DNA from: CAIVAT01 sp964525995
Lineage (GTDB): Bacteria; Bacteroidota; Bacteroidia; Bacteroidales; FEN-979
NCBI GenBank assembly: GCA_964525995.1
Contig: CAZGIM010000004.1
Span: 1-64,000 of the forward strand
DNA: 64,000 nt
Reading direction: 5' to 3'
The position numbers and the translations under genes were made by a program. Positions 1 to 8,984 of this stretch are shown piece by piece. Each line of letters begins with the position of its first letter. Position 1 is the stretch's first letter. Under the pieces are notes generated by a model. That model saw only the letters and a list, made by a program, of their open reading frames with translations. It made no database searches and was not told the DNA's origin.

Positions 1-278
1 CCATTATGTTTTTCGGATTAGCTAACGTTATAAATATACAGATGAAAATGGAAAATGGAAAACGGGAAACGGAATACGGAATACGTGGGACATTATACAC
101 TAATGGCTAATGGCCAATGCCTAATGCCTGATTTGAATTTTGACATTTGCATTTTACATTTTGAATTTTGTTTTTTCCCTAATTCCTAATGCCCAGTACC
201 TAATGCCTGAATTCATTTCGCTACCTCACTTCCAAAATTTTTCAATCGTAAATAGAAACAATTACATCTTAAAATAAA
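1..278. repeat. Degenerate short-repeat intergenic segment upstream of gatD
   Basis: This stretch has no supportable gene. It is made of blocks of degenerate short repeats: a purine-rich block with GGAAAAC/GGAATACG-like words (about 45-85), a block of ctaatggc/ctaatgcc words (about 100-130), an attttgcattttacatttt block (about 136-172), and a second ctaatgcc-type block (about 177-213). The words vary by one or two bases, so this is not a clean tandem repeat. A related word (tcaatcgtaaat, near 243) also occurs in the inverted repeat near 62.4 kb. No TAnnTTTG promoter is evident before gatD. Confidence 0.5.
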
Positions 279-1664
279 ATGAGCGAAGATATTTTTCAGG
301 GCTATAAAGGCCGGGCACTCGAAGTACTACAGCAATACAATGCCAGGGTTTGGGCCAGAGTACGGGTCGATTCCAAGAGGGGAACCTTCGAAGGGACCAT
401 TCTCCCCCGTGCGGAGAATACCGATGATAAACATATCGTTCTGAAAATTTTTACGGGATATAACATCGGAATCGATATCAATGGAATCACCAGTATAACA
501 GAGTTGGGTTACAAGAAAGCAGTTTATAAAATTCCCGAAAAGGAATTTCCGTATTCCAAGGAAAAGCCAAACGTTAAATTGCTGGGAACGGGCGGTACCA
601 TTGCTTCAAGGCTTGATTACCGGACCGGGGCCGTCATCCCGGCCTTTTCGCCCGGCGAATTGTATGGCGCGGTACCTGAATTAGCCGATATCTGTAACCT
701 GACCACCGAAAAGCTTTTCGCCGTGTTCAGCGAAAATATGGGCCCCGAACAATATAAGAAACTGGCCGTCGCCATTGGTCATGAAATCGAAAAGGGAATC
801 GACGGGATTATCATCGGTCACGGTACCGACACGCTCCATTACACCTCCGCCGCCCTGACCTTTATGGTTCAGAATTCGCCTGTCCCCATTGTCCTGGTCG
901 GATCCCAGCGGTCGTCCGACCGGCCCAGTTCCGATGCAGCCCTTAACCTGATGCATGCTGCCACGGCCGCCGCACACGGCGATATCGCCGAAACGATGGT
1001 CTGCATGTTCGGTCCCACTTCCGATGAATATGGATTCCTGCACCGCGGAACCCGGGTACGAAAGATGCACTCCTCGTACCGTTCAACCTTCCGGACCATT
1101 GGCGACACTCCGCTGGCTACCGTCACACGCAACGGAGTCGTTCCCATCAAGCAGGATTATAACCGCAGGCGGAAAGACCGCAAGGTGACCATTCTTCCCT
1201 ATTACGAGGAGAAGGTGACGATGATCTATTACTATACCAACATGCAGCCCGATGTGATCGACGGACTGGTCGACGCCGGCTACAAGGGAATCATCATCAT
1301 CGGCACCGGTCTCGGGCATGTCAACAAACCGATTTACCCGGCGATCGAACGGGCCATCGCGAAAGGCGTCGCTATCTACATGACCGTTCAGACCCTCTGG
1401 GGATATGTGCACATGTTTGTGTACGACACCGGCCGCGACCTGATGGCAAAAGGGATTATTCCTGCCGAAAATATGCTTCCCGAAACCGCCTTCATTAAAC
1501 TGAGCTGGGCGCTCGGACAGACCAACGACCTGGAAAAGGTGAAAGAGATCATGTTGACTCCGATCAACGGCGAAATCACCCCGCGTGAACCTTACAACGG
1601 ATACCTGATCTACCAGGGAGGTGTTCCCGAAGTGGAAGATTTCATCAGGAAGTTCCATAAATAA
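279..1664 (+). CDS. gatD: Glu-tRNA(Gln) amidotransferase subunit D-like asparaginase-family protein
   Basis: The 461-residue protein has the layout of archaeal GatD: a small N-terminal beta-barrel-like domain (about residues 1-90) followed by an L-asparaginase-type domain (about 95-430). Family motifs are visible: GTGGTIAS (Thr107 region), GHGTDTLHYT and GSQRSSDRPSSD. In archaea GatD hydrolyses glutamine and passes ammonia to GatE, which amidates Glu-tRNA(Gln). The length is close to archaeal GatD and longer than a plain asparaginase. No gatE is in the window; it could lie upstream, or this protein could act alone as an amidase. No start within the first 90 codons fits better. GatDE is generally regarded as archaeal, so its presence here is unusual. 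Confidence 0.8.
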   Translation: MSEDIFQGYKGRALEVLQQYNARVWARVRVDSKRGTFEGTILPRAENTDDKHIVLKIFTGYNIGIDINGITSITELGYKKAVYKIPEKEFPYSKEKPNVKLLGTGGTIASRLDYRTGAVIPAFSPGELYGAVPELADICNLTTEKLFAVFSENMGPEQYKKLAVAIGHEIEKGIDGIIIGHGTDTLHYTSAALTFMVQNSPVPIVLVGSQRSSDRPSSDAALNLMHAATAAAHGDIAETMVCMFGPTSDEYGFLHRGTRVRKMHSSYRSTFRTIGDTPLATVTRNGVVPIKQDYNRRRKDRKVTILPYYEEKVTMIYYYTNMQPDVIDGLVDAGYKGIIIIGTGLGHVNKPIYPAIERAIAKGVAIYMTVQTLWGYVHMFVYDTGRDLMAKGIIPAENMLPETAFIKLSWALGQTNDLEKVKEIMLTPINGEITPREPYNGYLIYQGGVPEVEDFIRKFHK

Positions 1665-1992
1665 CCGGCGGGAATTCCTGATCCTTGCTGTTCAACCGGT
1701 GAACAAAACATCATAAGGCGGATTTCTCAGTCGGAGTCACCGTGGTTTTCGGGTGATTTCATTCGCGTTTTGTATATATTCCGGAGGAAAACGATACGAG
1801 ACGGTCCTCTCAGGTAGAAACAACTTGCAACAAGAGCAACTTCAACCGGGCTGTCAGCGTTCAGATAGACCTGAAAATTTAAAACACACAAAAATTGAGA
1901 GAATTCCAATTGACCGGTTTGAATCATTGTTTTTTGTAATTTTGTAAGAACTAACTAACATCATCTAATCTTTCCCAACTAATTTTTTCCTA
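1665..1992 (+). promoter_or_regulatory. gatD-M16 protease intergenic region with candidate promoter (-7 box 1937-1944)
   Basis: No gene is evident in this 328-base gap. Near 1690 there is a short hairpin (tgttca/tgaaca stem) just after gatD that could be a weak terminator. At 1937-1944 the sequence TAATTTTG matches the Bacteroidota -7 consensus TAnnTTTG exactly and lies about 49 bases before the ATG of the M16 protease gene. A TTTG at 1918-1921 is slightly too close to be an ideal -33 element, and the TTG at 1910-1912 is slightly too far. Confidence 0.45.
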
Positions 1993-4905
1993 ATGAAACG
2001 ATTCATAGTGCTTCTTCAGGTGATGATCATTGTATCGGCCTGGACAACTGACCTAATTGCTCAAAAGAGCTACAAATACGACACCGTTCCCGGCGATCCG
2101 ATGAAGGTCAGGATTTACACTCTCAGCAATGGTCTGAAGGTTTATCTGACGGTTTATAAGGATGCTCCACGCATCCAGACTGCCATTGCGGTACGCACCG
2201 GCAGCAAAAACGATCCGCACGACAACACCGGAATGTCGCATTACCTCGAACACATGATGTTTAAAGGAAGCGACGAATTTGGCACCAAGGACTATCCTCA
2301 GGAAAAACTTCTCCTCGACCAGATCGAAAAAAGGTTTGAGATCTATAAAGCCACCACCGATACGGCTAAGCGTAAGTCGATCTATCATGAAATTGACAGT
2401 ATTTCGGGAATTGCCGCCCAATATGCCATTGCCAACGAATACGACAAACTTTTAGCCGTGATCGGGGCCAAAGGCACCAATGCCTTCACCTCCTTCGAAG
2501 AGACGGTCTATATCAACGACATCCCTTCAAACAAGATCAGCCAGTGGCTGGAAATCGAACAGGAGCGATTCAGCGATCCGGTTTTCAGGCTTTTTCACAC
2601 CGAGCTGGAGACGGTCTATGAAGAAAAGAATATGAGTCTCGACAATGATGAGGATAAGATTTTCGAAGAGCTCTTTGCCGGACTGTTCTCGACTCATACC
2701 TATGGAACCCAGACCACCATCGGGACCGTGGAGCATCTGAAAAATCCCTCCCTGACCTCATTGAAAGAATATTACGCTTCACGGTATGTCCCCAACAATA
2801 TGGCGGTTATTTTATCGGGCGATTTCGATCCCGACGTAGTAATCAGGCAGGTGGATGCTACCTTTGGGACCCTCGCCTCCAAGCCCGTAAAACCCTTTAC
2901 TCCCGCGGTCGAAGCCCCGATCGTGAAGCCGGTCGTCAAAGAGATCCTCGGCCCTGATGCCGAGTCGGTAACCATCGGATACCGGATGGGCGGCGCCGCT
3001 ACCCCCGATGCCGACCTGGTCACCATCTTCAACATGATCCTGAGCAACAGCACCGCGGGACTCATGGACCTCAACCTCAACCAGGCGCAGAAAGTTCTTG
3101 AAGCCAGCGCCTTTTCTTATGTTCTCAAAGATTATTCGGTCAATGTATTTTCAGGAAAAGCAAAGGAAGGACAGTCGTTAGAGGAGGTGAAAGACCTGAT
3201 TATGGCCCAGATTGAACTGGTCAAAAAAGGAGAATTTCCCGACTGGCTGATACCTGCTATTATCAATGATATCAAGCTCAGTGAGATTAAAAGGAACGAG
3301 TCGAACAATGGTCGCGCCATGGAATTGATGAGCGAATTTATCAAAGAGATTCCCCATGCCGATATTGTTCATAATGTGCAGCGATTATCCAAGATTACCA
3401 AAAAGGATATCGTGGAGTATGCCAACCGTACGTATGCCGATAACGGTGTGATCATTTACAAACGAACCGGAAAATCACCGGAAGCAAACAAGATCGTCAA
3501 GCCTCAGATCACCCCTGTCACCATGAACCGTGACGACGAATCGGCTTTTCTGAAAAAGATCGTGGCGGAACCTTCCCGGCCGATCGAGCCGTTATTCCTC
3601 GATTATGAGAAGGATCTGAGCAAACTCAGCATCCACAACAATATTCCGGTGCTGTACCGGAAGAACAGCGAGAGCAACACCTTTTCGCTCTATTATTATT
3701 ATGAAATGGGCACCAATGCCGACCGCAAACTCGGCCTTGCATTGGACTACTTAAAGTATTTAGGAACATCCAGACTAACACCGCGTCAGGTTCAGGAAGA
3801 ATTTTACAAGCTTGGATGCACGTTTGATGTGAACAGCGGAGAGGACGACATCTGGGTGTCGCTCAGCGGATTGAGTGAAAGCATGCCCAAAGCCATTGAG
3901 CTCTTCAACCAGATTCTTACCGATGCCCGGCCCAATCCGGAAGCTCTGATCAATCTGGTCGCCGATATCAAGAAGAAAAGAGACGATGATAAGCTTTCCA
4001 AACAGACGATTCTGTGGAAGGCGCTGTATAATTATGGAATCTATGGCGAAAAATCGCCCTTTACCAACATTCTGACCTCCCAGGAACTCGATGCGCTAAA
4101 GGCAGCGGATTTGGTATCGGCCATTAAAAGTCTCGCGGGATTTCAGCATAAGATCCTGTACTACGGCCCCCTTTCAACTGCAGGCCTAACAACCGTGCTG
4201 AATAAAGAGGTGAAAGCCGGTGGCTCGTTGAAACCGGTGCTCCCCAACAAGCGATTTGAGCAGCTTCCGACCACCGTGAATAAAGTATATGCGGTCGATT
4301 ACGATATGAAGCAGGTTGAAATCGTCATGATGTCGAAATCGGGTCAATACGACAAAACCATGATCCCGGTGATCAGGCTGTTCAACGAATATTTCGGAGG
4401 CAGCATGAATTCGATCGTATTTCAGGAGATCCGTGAATCTAAAGGGCTGGCTTACAGTGCGTATGCAGGATACCGTTCGCCATCGCAGCCCTGGCTCAAC
4501 AACTATGTTTTTTCATACATCGGTACCCAGATCGATAAATTACCCGAAGCGATGAAGGCAATGACCGGTATCTTCAACTATATGCCGGAGAGCGAGAAGG
4601 CGATGAATGCTTCGAAAGAGGCTATCATCAACAAGATCAGAACCGAACGGATCACCAAGTCACAGGTGCTCTTCAACTATATCATGGCGCAGAAATTCGG
4701 CCTTACTTATGATATCCGGAAAGATGTGTATGAGCGGATACCCTCCATGACCTTTGCTGATCTGAAGGCCTTTCAGCAGAAGAATATCAAGGATAAGCAG
4801 TTCAACATCATGGTGTTGGGGAAAAGAAATGAACTCGATCTTAAAACGCTTTCTGCCTATGGCAACGTGACCAACCTCGATCTGAAGGAGGTGTTCGGGT
4901 ATTAA
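1993..4905 (+). CDS. Secreted M16 (pitrilysin/insulinase) family zinc metalloprotease
   Basis: The 970-residue protein begins with a signal peptide (charged MKRF, hydrophobic stretch, likely cleavage after residue 24). The inverted zinc motif HYLEH is at residues 83-87 (HxxEH), with the distal glutamate region ELETVYEEKNM further on. Total length fits two tandem M16 halves with four structural repeats; only the first carries the HxxEH motif, and the second half (about 540-970) includes the usual substrate-clamp segments. M16 enzymes of this size in Bacteroidota are periplasmic or surface proteases that degrade peptides. The gene stands alone and converges on the ClC gene with a 4-base overlap of the stop codons. 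The substrate cannot be told from sequence. Confidence 0.9.
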   Translation: MKRFIVLLQVMIIVSAWTTDLIAQKSYKYDTVPGDPMKVRIYTLSNGLKVYLTVYKDAPRIQTAIAVRTGSKNDPHDNTGMSHYLEHMMFKGSDEFGTKDYPQEKLLLDQIEKRFEIYKATTDTAKRKSIYHEIDSISGIAAQYAIANEYDKLLAVIGAKGTNAFTSFEETVYINDIPSNKISQWLEIEQERFSDPVFRLFHTELETVYEEKNMSLDNDEDKIFEELFAGLFSTHTYGTQTTIGTVEHLKNPSLTSLKEYYASRYVPNNMAVILSGDFDPDVVIRQVDATFGTLASKPVKPFTPAVEAPIVKPVVKEILGPDAESVTIGYRMGGAATPDADLVTIFNMILSNSTAGLMDLNLNQAQKVLEASAFSYVLKDYSVNVFSGKAKEGQSLEEVKDLIMAQIELVKKGEFPDWLIPAIINDIKLSEIKRNESNNGRAMELMSEFIKEIPHADIVHNVQRLSKITKKDIVEYANRTYADNGVIIYKRTGKSPEANKIVKPQITPVTMNRDDESAFLKKIVAEPSRPIEPLFLDYEKDLSKLSIHNNIPVLYRKNSESNTFSLYYYYEMGTNADRKLGLALDYLKYLGTSRLTPRQVQEEFYKLGCTFDVNSGEDDIWVSLSGLSESMPKAIELFNQILTDARPNPEALINLVADIKKKRDDDKLSKQTILWKALYNYGIYGEKSPFTNILTSQELDALKAADLVSAIKSLAGFQHKILYYGPLSTAGLTTVLNKEVKAGGSLKPVLPNKRFEQLPTTVNKVYAVDYDMKQVEIVMMSKSGQYDKTMIPVIRLFNEYFGGSMNSIVFQEIRESKGLAYSAYAGYRSPSQPWLNNYVFSYIGTQIDKLPEAMKAMTGIFNYMPESEKAMNASKEAIINKIRTERITKSQVLFNYIMAQKFGLTYDIRKDVYERIPSMTFADLKAFQQKNIKDKQFNIMVLGKRNELDLKTLSAYGNVTNLDLKEVFGY

Positions 4906-6674
4906 TCTTCGGAGAACTTTCGGAGCATTTCGCGGTACTGTGAGAATACCGTTGCCCTCGATATAAAACCCAGGTATTTTCCCTGTTCAAGCACCGGGAG
5001 GTTATACCGGTCGCTTTGCTGGAAAAGCTGGACCACTGCATCCACCGAATCGCCGGGATCGATCACGCAATCGGGTTTTACCATCAGGTCTTTCACAAAT
5101 GTGCTGTCATACAGGGTATGATCGAACATGATCTCGCGGATACCGTCGAGCATCACGATTCCCTGAAGGTCCCCTTCGCTGTTAATCACCGGAAAAACGT
5201 TGCGTGAGGCTTTGGCTACCACCTGTACCAGTTCGCCCAGGGTGGCTTCGGGGGCGATGGCGGTAAAATTGGTCTCAATCAGCGGGCGCAGCGACATGAA
5301 CGAAAGTACGGCCTTGTCTTTATCATGGGTGATAAGCTCTTTCCGTGCGGCTAACTGCCGTGCATAGATGGAGTGGCTTTCGAAAAGATGCGTAGTCAGA
5401 TAGGCCATGGAAGCCGTAATGATGAGCGGTGTCAGCAACAGGTAACCGCCGGTGATCTCGGCAATGAGGAAGATGGCAGTGAGCGGACCGAGCATGACAC
5501 CCGACATGACGCCGGCCATCCCAACGAGTGCGAAATTAGCCTGCGAGAGCGAAAGTCCAAAAATCTGATTCAAGGCTGTGGCAAAGAAATACCCGCTGAT
5601 GCCTCCGACAAAGAGTGACGGGGCAAAAGTCCCGCCGATGCCGCCGCTGCCCTGGGTCAGGGCCATGGCCACCACCTTCATTAAGATCAACCCGAAAACA
5701 ATGACGAGGAAAGTCCAGGGCCCCTCCCTGAGAGAACCGAATAGCACAGGGTTTCCGATCATCTCCCCGCTTCCGCTGATCACCGACTTTAACACCGTGT
5801 ATCCTTCACCGAAGAGGGAAGGATAGGCAAAAATGAGTGCGGCGAGTCCGACGCCGGCCAGAACGATCCTGAAAGGAACCGCGGCTTTTTTCAACAGGTT
5901 CTCGATGGAGATGGATCCACGGATAAAATAGACGGAGATCAGTCCGGTGAAAATTCCGAGCAGCAGGTAAAACGGAATGTGTTTTAAAATAAACGGATTG
6001 GTCAGGGTGAATGAAAACAGCACCTCCTTGCCCATGAGAAGGTATCCGACAATGGAGGCGGTAACCGTGGAGATAAGCAGCGGGATCAACGTTGCCGTGG
6101 TGAGGTCGAGCATCAGGATCTCGATGGCGAAAATAGCTCCCGCGATGGGTGCCTGGAAGATGCCTGCAATGGCTCCTGCCGCGCCACAGGCGATGAGCAG
6201 GGTCGTGTTCTTGTAATCGAGCCGGAATAGCCTGGCCAGGTTGGAACCGATCGCCGATCCGGAAAGAACCAGTGGAGCTTCGGGCCCGACCGATCCCCCA
6301 AATCCAAGCGTCAGGGTGCAGGCAATCAGCGAGGAATACGAGTTGTGCGGCCTGATCCGGCTATTGTTTTTCGAAATGGCATAGAGAACTTTGCTAACAC
6401 CATGGCTTATGTTGTCTTTAACCAGGTATTTGATGAACAGGAAGGTAAGGATGATCCCGGCTACGGGATAAAGCAGGTACAGGTAATAGAGACCGTGAAA
6501 ACTAAAACCATTGGTGAGAAAATAATTCGTGTAATACAGGGTATTTTTCAGGACCACCGCGGCAAGTCCGCTGCCAATCCCGACCAGTATGCTGAGTATC
6601 AACACAAACCGGCGCAGCCGGATATTCCGCAACCGCCACACCAACAGTTTTCCGGTAAATGATTTTGGGAGCAT
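4902..6674 (-). CDS. ClC-family chloride channel/antiporter with C-terminal CBS pair
   Basis: This is a polytopic membrane protein of about 590 residues with ClC signature segments: FGGSVGPEAPLVLSG, corresponding to the GREGP motif with the gating glutamate kept, and GGIGGTFAPSLFVGG, corresponding to the GxFxP motif. Two CBS domains occupy roughly the last 130 residues. The family moves chloride, some members in exchange for protons; the retained gating glutamate is compatible with either a channel or an antiporter. An ATG 54 bases upstream (6728) is open, but I prefer the ATG at 6674, because the extra N-terminus is not membrane-like and the region upstream of 6674 contains a TAnnTTTG box. 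No partner gene is adjacent. Confidence 0.9.
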   Translation of the reverse strand: MLPKSFTGKLLVWRLRNIRLRRFVLILSILVGIGSGLAAVVLKNTLYYTNYFLTNGFSFHGLYYLYLLYPVAGIILTFLFIKYLVKDNISHGVSKVLYAISKNNSRIRPHNSYSSLIACTLTLGFGGSVGPEAPLVLSGSAIGSNLARLFRLDYKNTTLLIACGAAGAIAGIFQAPIAGAIFAIEILMLDLTTATLIPLLISTVTASIVGYLLMGKEVLFSFTLTNPFILKHIPFYLLLGIFTGLISVYFIRGSISIENLLKKAAVPFRIVLAGVGLAALIFAYPSLFGEGYTVLKSVISGSGEMIGNPVLFGSLREGPWTFLVIVFGLILMKVVAMALTQGSGGIGGTFAPSLFVGGISGYFFATALNQIFGLSLSQANFALVGMAGVMSGVMLGPLTAIFLIAEITGGYLLLTPLIITASMAYLTTHLFESHSIYARQLAARKELITHDKDKAVLSFMSLRPLIETNFTAIAPEATLGELVQVVAKASRNVFPVINSEGDLQGIVMLDGIREIMFDHTLYDSTFVKDLMVKPDCVIDPGDSVDAVVQLFQQSDRYNLPVLEQGKYLGFISRATVFSQYREMLRKFSED

Positions 6675-6679
6675 GATTG

Positions 6680-6687
6680 CAAATGTA
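6680..6687 (-). promoter_or_regulatory. Candidate -7 promoter box of the ClC gene
   Basis: On the minus strand the sequence TACATTTG matches TAnnTTTG exactly and ends only 5 bases before the preferred ATG (6674). If used, transcription would start at or next to the start codon and give a leaderless or nearly leaderless mRNA. No convincing -33 TTTG was found, so the call is tentative. Confidence 0.35.
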
Positions 6688-6848
6688 GAATTTTCCGGGA
6701 AACCAGGAGAATAACATTTTTGAAACACCCGTTCTTTTCAGCCAGATCCAACAGATTTGATCCTGATCAACGGATGAGCAATACAAGAAACGTTTTGGTT
6801 ATTGTAAGGTATGAACTAAAACGAACCTGACATAATCAGCAGACCCTA

Positions 6849-8162
6849 TTAAAATTCAAAGATTTCAGCAGCGTCTTTGGCAATTAACAAATCTGTCAAT
6901 AATTTAAGACACTTCCCTTCATGATCATATTTTGATATATACTTTTTAAAATCTTCAACGGTCAGTTTTGTGATTTGGGAATTTTTATATATCTCTTTGA
7001 TCATTGCATTCCAGTTATCATATCCCATACATATTCGTACGCGATGAAGAATGACAGGCCCCTTGGCATAAATACACTGAGCTTCTTCGAGTGACTCATT
7101 CACTGACTTGACATCCATGACGGCTACATCCTTACCTTTCTTTACATTTGCTTTATAATTCGCCAGATAGAAAGCCTTTATCATTTTATTCAAAGAGTCA
7201 GAGCCATACAAATGTTCAACAAACATTGCTCTTAAATATTCAGTCAGGGATTCTTCAACAAACCAATATCCTTGAGCATGTTCATCAACCGGAATAATAT
7301 TTCCAATCCATTGATGTCCTACCTCGTGAGGCACCCAATTGGCTGGATCAGGGATGTATTCCGGTAATTCTGATGTATAAACGAGCAGGGTATGTAAGCC
7401 CTGACCCAGGAACCAATCCGCCGGGATCTCAATGACGGTAAAAGTGTTATTCGGGTACTTTCCTATCAACCCGCTGAAGAATTCAAAAGAATTTTTAACC
7501 AGAGAAATGATATTTTGTTCATCTTTCTGGCCCGGGATAAAATAAAAGTTGATCCTGGTTCCTGAAATAACCTCCGATCTGTATCCCATCGAATCAGGAT
7601 TAAATATCAACAGAACAAGGTCTTTTTCATGGTCAGTTTTCCAGGCATATGAGGACCTCTGATCTGCCAACACTTTTTTATTGGATCGTCCATTGCTGAC
7701 AGTAATTTGGTTGTCTGGAACGGTAATTCTGATTGTTGAAGTAAACAAATCACCAATTTGAAGGGGATACCATCGGTCTGAACGCTTCATTACTATCATT
7801 CCCTTCTTGACCATGAAGGAGTCTACAGGAAGGACATATGAAAATAGTATTGTGATCTTTTTCTTCTTTCTTAGTTGTTCCGGAAGCATAAGTGATATCG
7901 AATCATGCCTCGAAGTTTGAACCGTAATTATCTCGTGATTAGTTGATCTAACATTTTTGATTGTTGCATAATCGCTTAGCAGAAGTGGAATTGTACCCGA
8001 AAAATCTTTTTTTTGGATTGTTAATTGAGCATCAATAACAAGTTGTCTGGTCGAAAAATCCAGATCTGCATTAATCTTATATTCATTTATCTTAATTCCC
8101 TGTATTTGAGCATTGACAATCATGCTCGCAAGAAGAATTATAGAAATGATTGGAAATTTCAT
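6849..8162 (-). CDS. Secreted M1-like gluzincin metallopeptidase
   Basis: The 437-residue protein has an N-terminal signal peptide (cleavage near residue 18, ...VNA-Q). The zinc motif HEVGHQW is followed about 20 residues later by FVEESLTEYL, giving the HExxH...E arrangement of M1 peptidases. An N-terminal beta-sandwich domain precedes the catalytic part. The protein is much shorter than typical M1 aminopeptidases (over 600 residues) and lacks the C-terminal helical domain. The exopeptidase GxMEN motif expected before HExxH is not recognisable; that place reads GQGLHTLLVY. It may therefore not be a true aminopeptidase. The gene stands alone, with 410 bases of mostly non-coding DNA before the next gene upstream on this strand. 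Confidence 0.8.
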   Translation of the reverse strand: MKFPIISIILLASMIVNAQIQGIKINEYKINADLDFSTRQLVIDAQLTIQKKDFSGTIPLLLSDYATIKNVRSTNHEIITVQTSRHDSISLMLPEQLRKKKKITILFSYVLPVDSFMVKKGMIVMKRSDRWYPLQIGDLFTSTIRITVPDNQITVSNGRSNKKVLADQRSSYAWKTDHEKDLVLLIFNPDSMGYRSEVISGTRINFYFIPGQKDEQNIISLVKNSFEFFSGLIGKYPNNTFTVIEIPADWFLGQGLHTLLVYTSELPEYIPDPANWVPHEVGHQWIGNIIPVDEHAQGYWFVEESLTEYLRAMFVEHLYGSDSLNKMIKAFYLANYKANVKKGKDVAVMDVKSVNESLEEAQCIYAKGPVILHRVRICMGYDNWNAMIKEIYKNSQITKLTVEDFKKYISKYDHEGKCLKLLTDLLIAKDAAEIFEF

Positions 8163-8279
8163 TGTTGAATTAATATTTCATCGTTTGATTTCAACCTGAT
8201 GATGTACAACCTCATTCAGATTTGTGAGATTAATTTTCGTAAGAGCATTATTCATGGCTTGATTTTTTGAATTTTGTTA

Positions 8280-8387
8280 TCAGGAAATAACAAGTTTTTT
8301 TATCTCAACTCCTGACCGGGTGTGGATTTTAAGAGTGTAAAGGCCTTTTGACAGGCATTTAACGTTCATTTTACTAACAATAGAATT
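8280..8387 (-). pseudogene. Remnant of a T9SS C-terminal sorting domain
   Basis: A minus-strand frame of 35 codons reads like the last strand of a type A T9SS sorting domain: a segment VSKMNVKCLSKGLYTLKI, then a short turn, then KKLVIS and a stop. The pattern (acidic or polar lead-in, L-x-KGLY-x-LKI, KK-hydrophobic end) is characteristic. The frame is closed upstream by TAA at 8388-8390 and has no secreted protein in front of it, so it appears to be the tail of a lost gene. The remaining bases of this 410-base gap (8163-8573) hold no other gene that I can support. Confidence 0.5.
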
Positions 8388-8527
8388 TTAACGCATCAGT
8401 ACTAAATCTTCATTAAATCTTCATATAATGACATAGATGCACCAGATTTAATCCCTATATCTATTGTTTGCGCCAATAACGAGAATGGCAACAACAAGAT
8501 AGTTCTCAAACCTGCTGCCATCCTCCG

Positions 8528-8579
8528 AAACCCGCCCGCATCGCGGTTTGGCGTCATGTAAGCGCCGGGCGCATTACAT
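8528..8579. repeat. Two GC-rich hairpins with single bulged bases at the end of the PIN gene
   Basis: One hairpin pairs AAACCCGC (8528-8535) with GCGGTTT (8543-8549) with one unpaired base. A second pairs ATGTAAGCGCC (8556-8566) with GGCGCATTACAT (8568-8579), again with one unpaired base, and overlaps the stop codon of the PIN-domain gene. There is no T-tract, so a simple intrinsic terminator is unlikely. The structure may be a repeat end or cassette boundary. Confidence 0.4.
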
Positions 8580-8984
8580 ATTGATATAATCTTGGGCAGT
8601 AAGAACAGTAATCTGTGCTTTCCTGTAATCTCTCAAATTCCGAGTAATTAAAACCTCAATTTCATTTTGTAAAGCAGTAAAATATTGAATCGCATCCTCA
8701 AAATCAGAGAATTCAGAATTTAATGCCAGGTCTATGACCTTTTCAGTTAAAGGAGCAACAATTACAAGTACTTTAAATTTCCTGAGAATTTCTTTCGATT
8801 CCTCAGCTGAAGTCTTCCTGGAAATCAAATAATGGATATTCGCCAGGGATAAAGCTGAAATATAAATTTGAATCTTCCCTTCATCTGCAAGTGTGAATAA
8901 ATGGGCAGCGGAACTGTAAAACGGTTCCCTTGCAGCGAGAAGATCATATATAATTTCTGTATCAACAAACACCTTTTTCTTCAT
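8574..8984 (-). CDS. PIN-domain toxin (VapC-like ribonuclease)
   Basis: The 136-residue protein has PIN-domain features: an N-terminal acidic residue in KVFVDTEIIYDLL (Asp8), a mid-protein helix region, and the C-terminal acidic motif SDFEDAIQYFTA (Asp94/Asp97), followed by ITRNLRDY. PIN toxins are Mg2+-dependent endoribonucleases that cleave tRNA or rRNA and are held inactive by a co-encoded antitoxin. The start codon overlaps the stop of the antitoxin gene by 4 bases (ATGA), which fits translational coupling in a toxin-antitoxin operon with the antitoxin first. Its target is not predictable from sequence. Confidence 0.85.
   Translation of the reverse strand: MKKKVFVDTEIIYDLLAAREPFYSSAAHLFTLADEGKIQIYISALSLANIHYLISRKTSAEESKEILRKFKVLVIVAPLTEKVIDLALNSEFSDFEDAIQYFTALQNEIEVLITRNLRDYRKAQITVLTAQDYINM

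Noticed and set aside
8460..8575. attC site after the PIN toxin gene
   Set aside because: Hairpins with bulges are present, but the R' and R'' ends do not fit and the arms are not arranged as one long imperfect palindrome.
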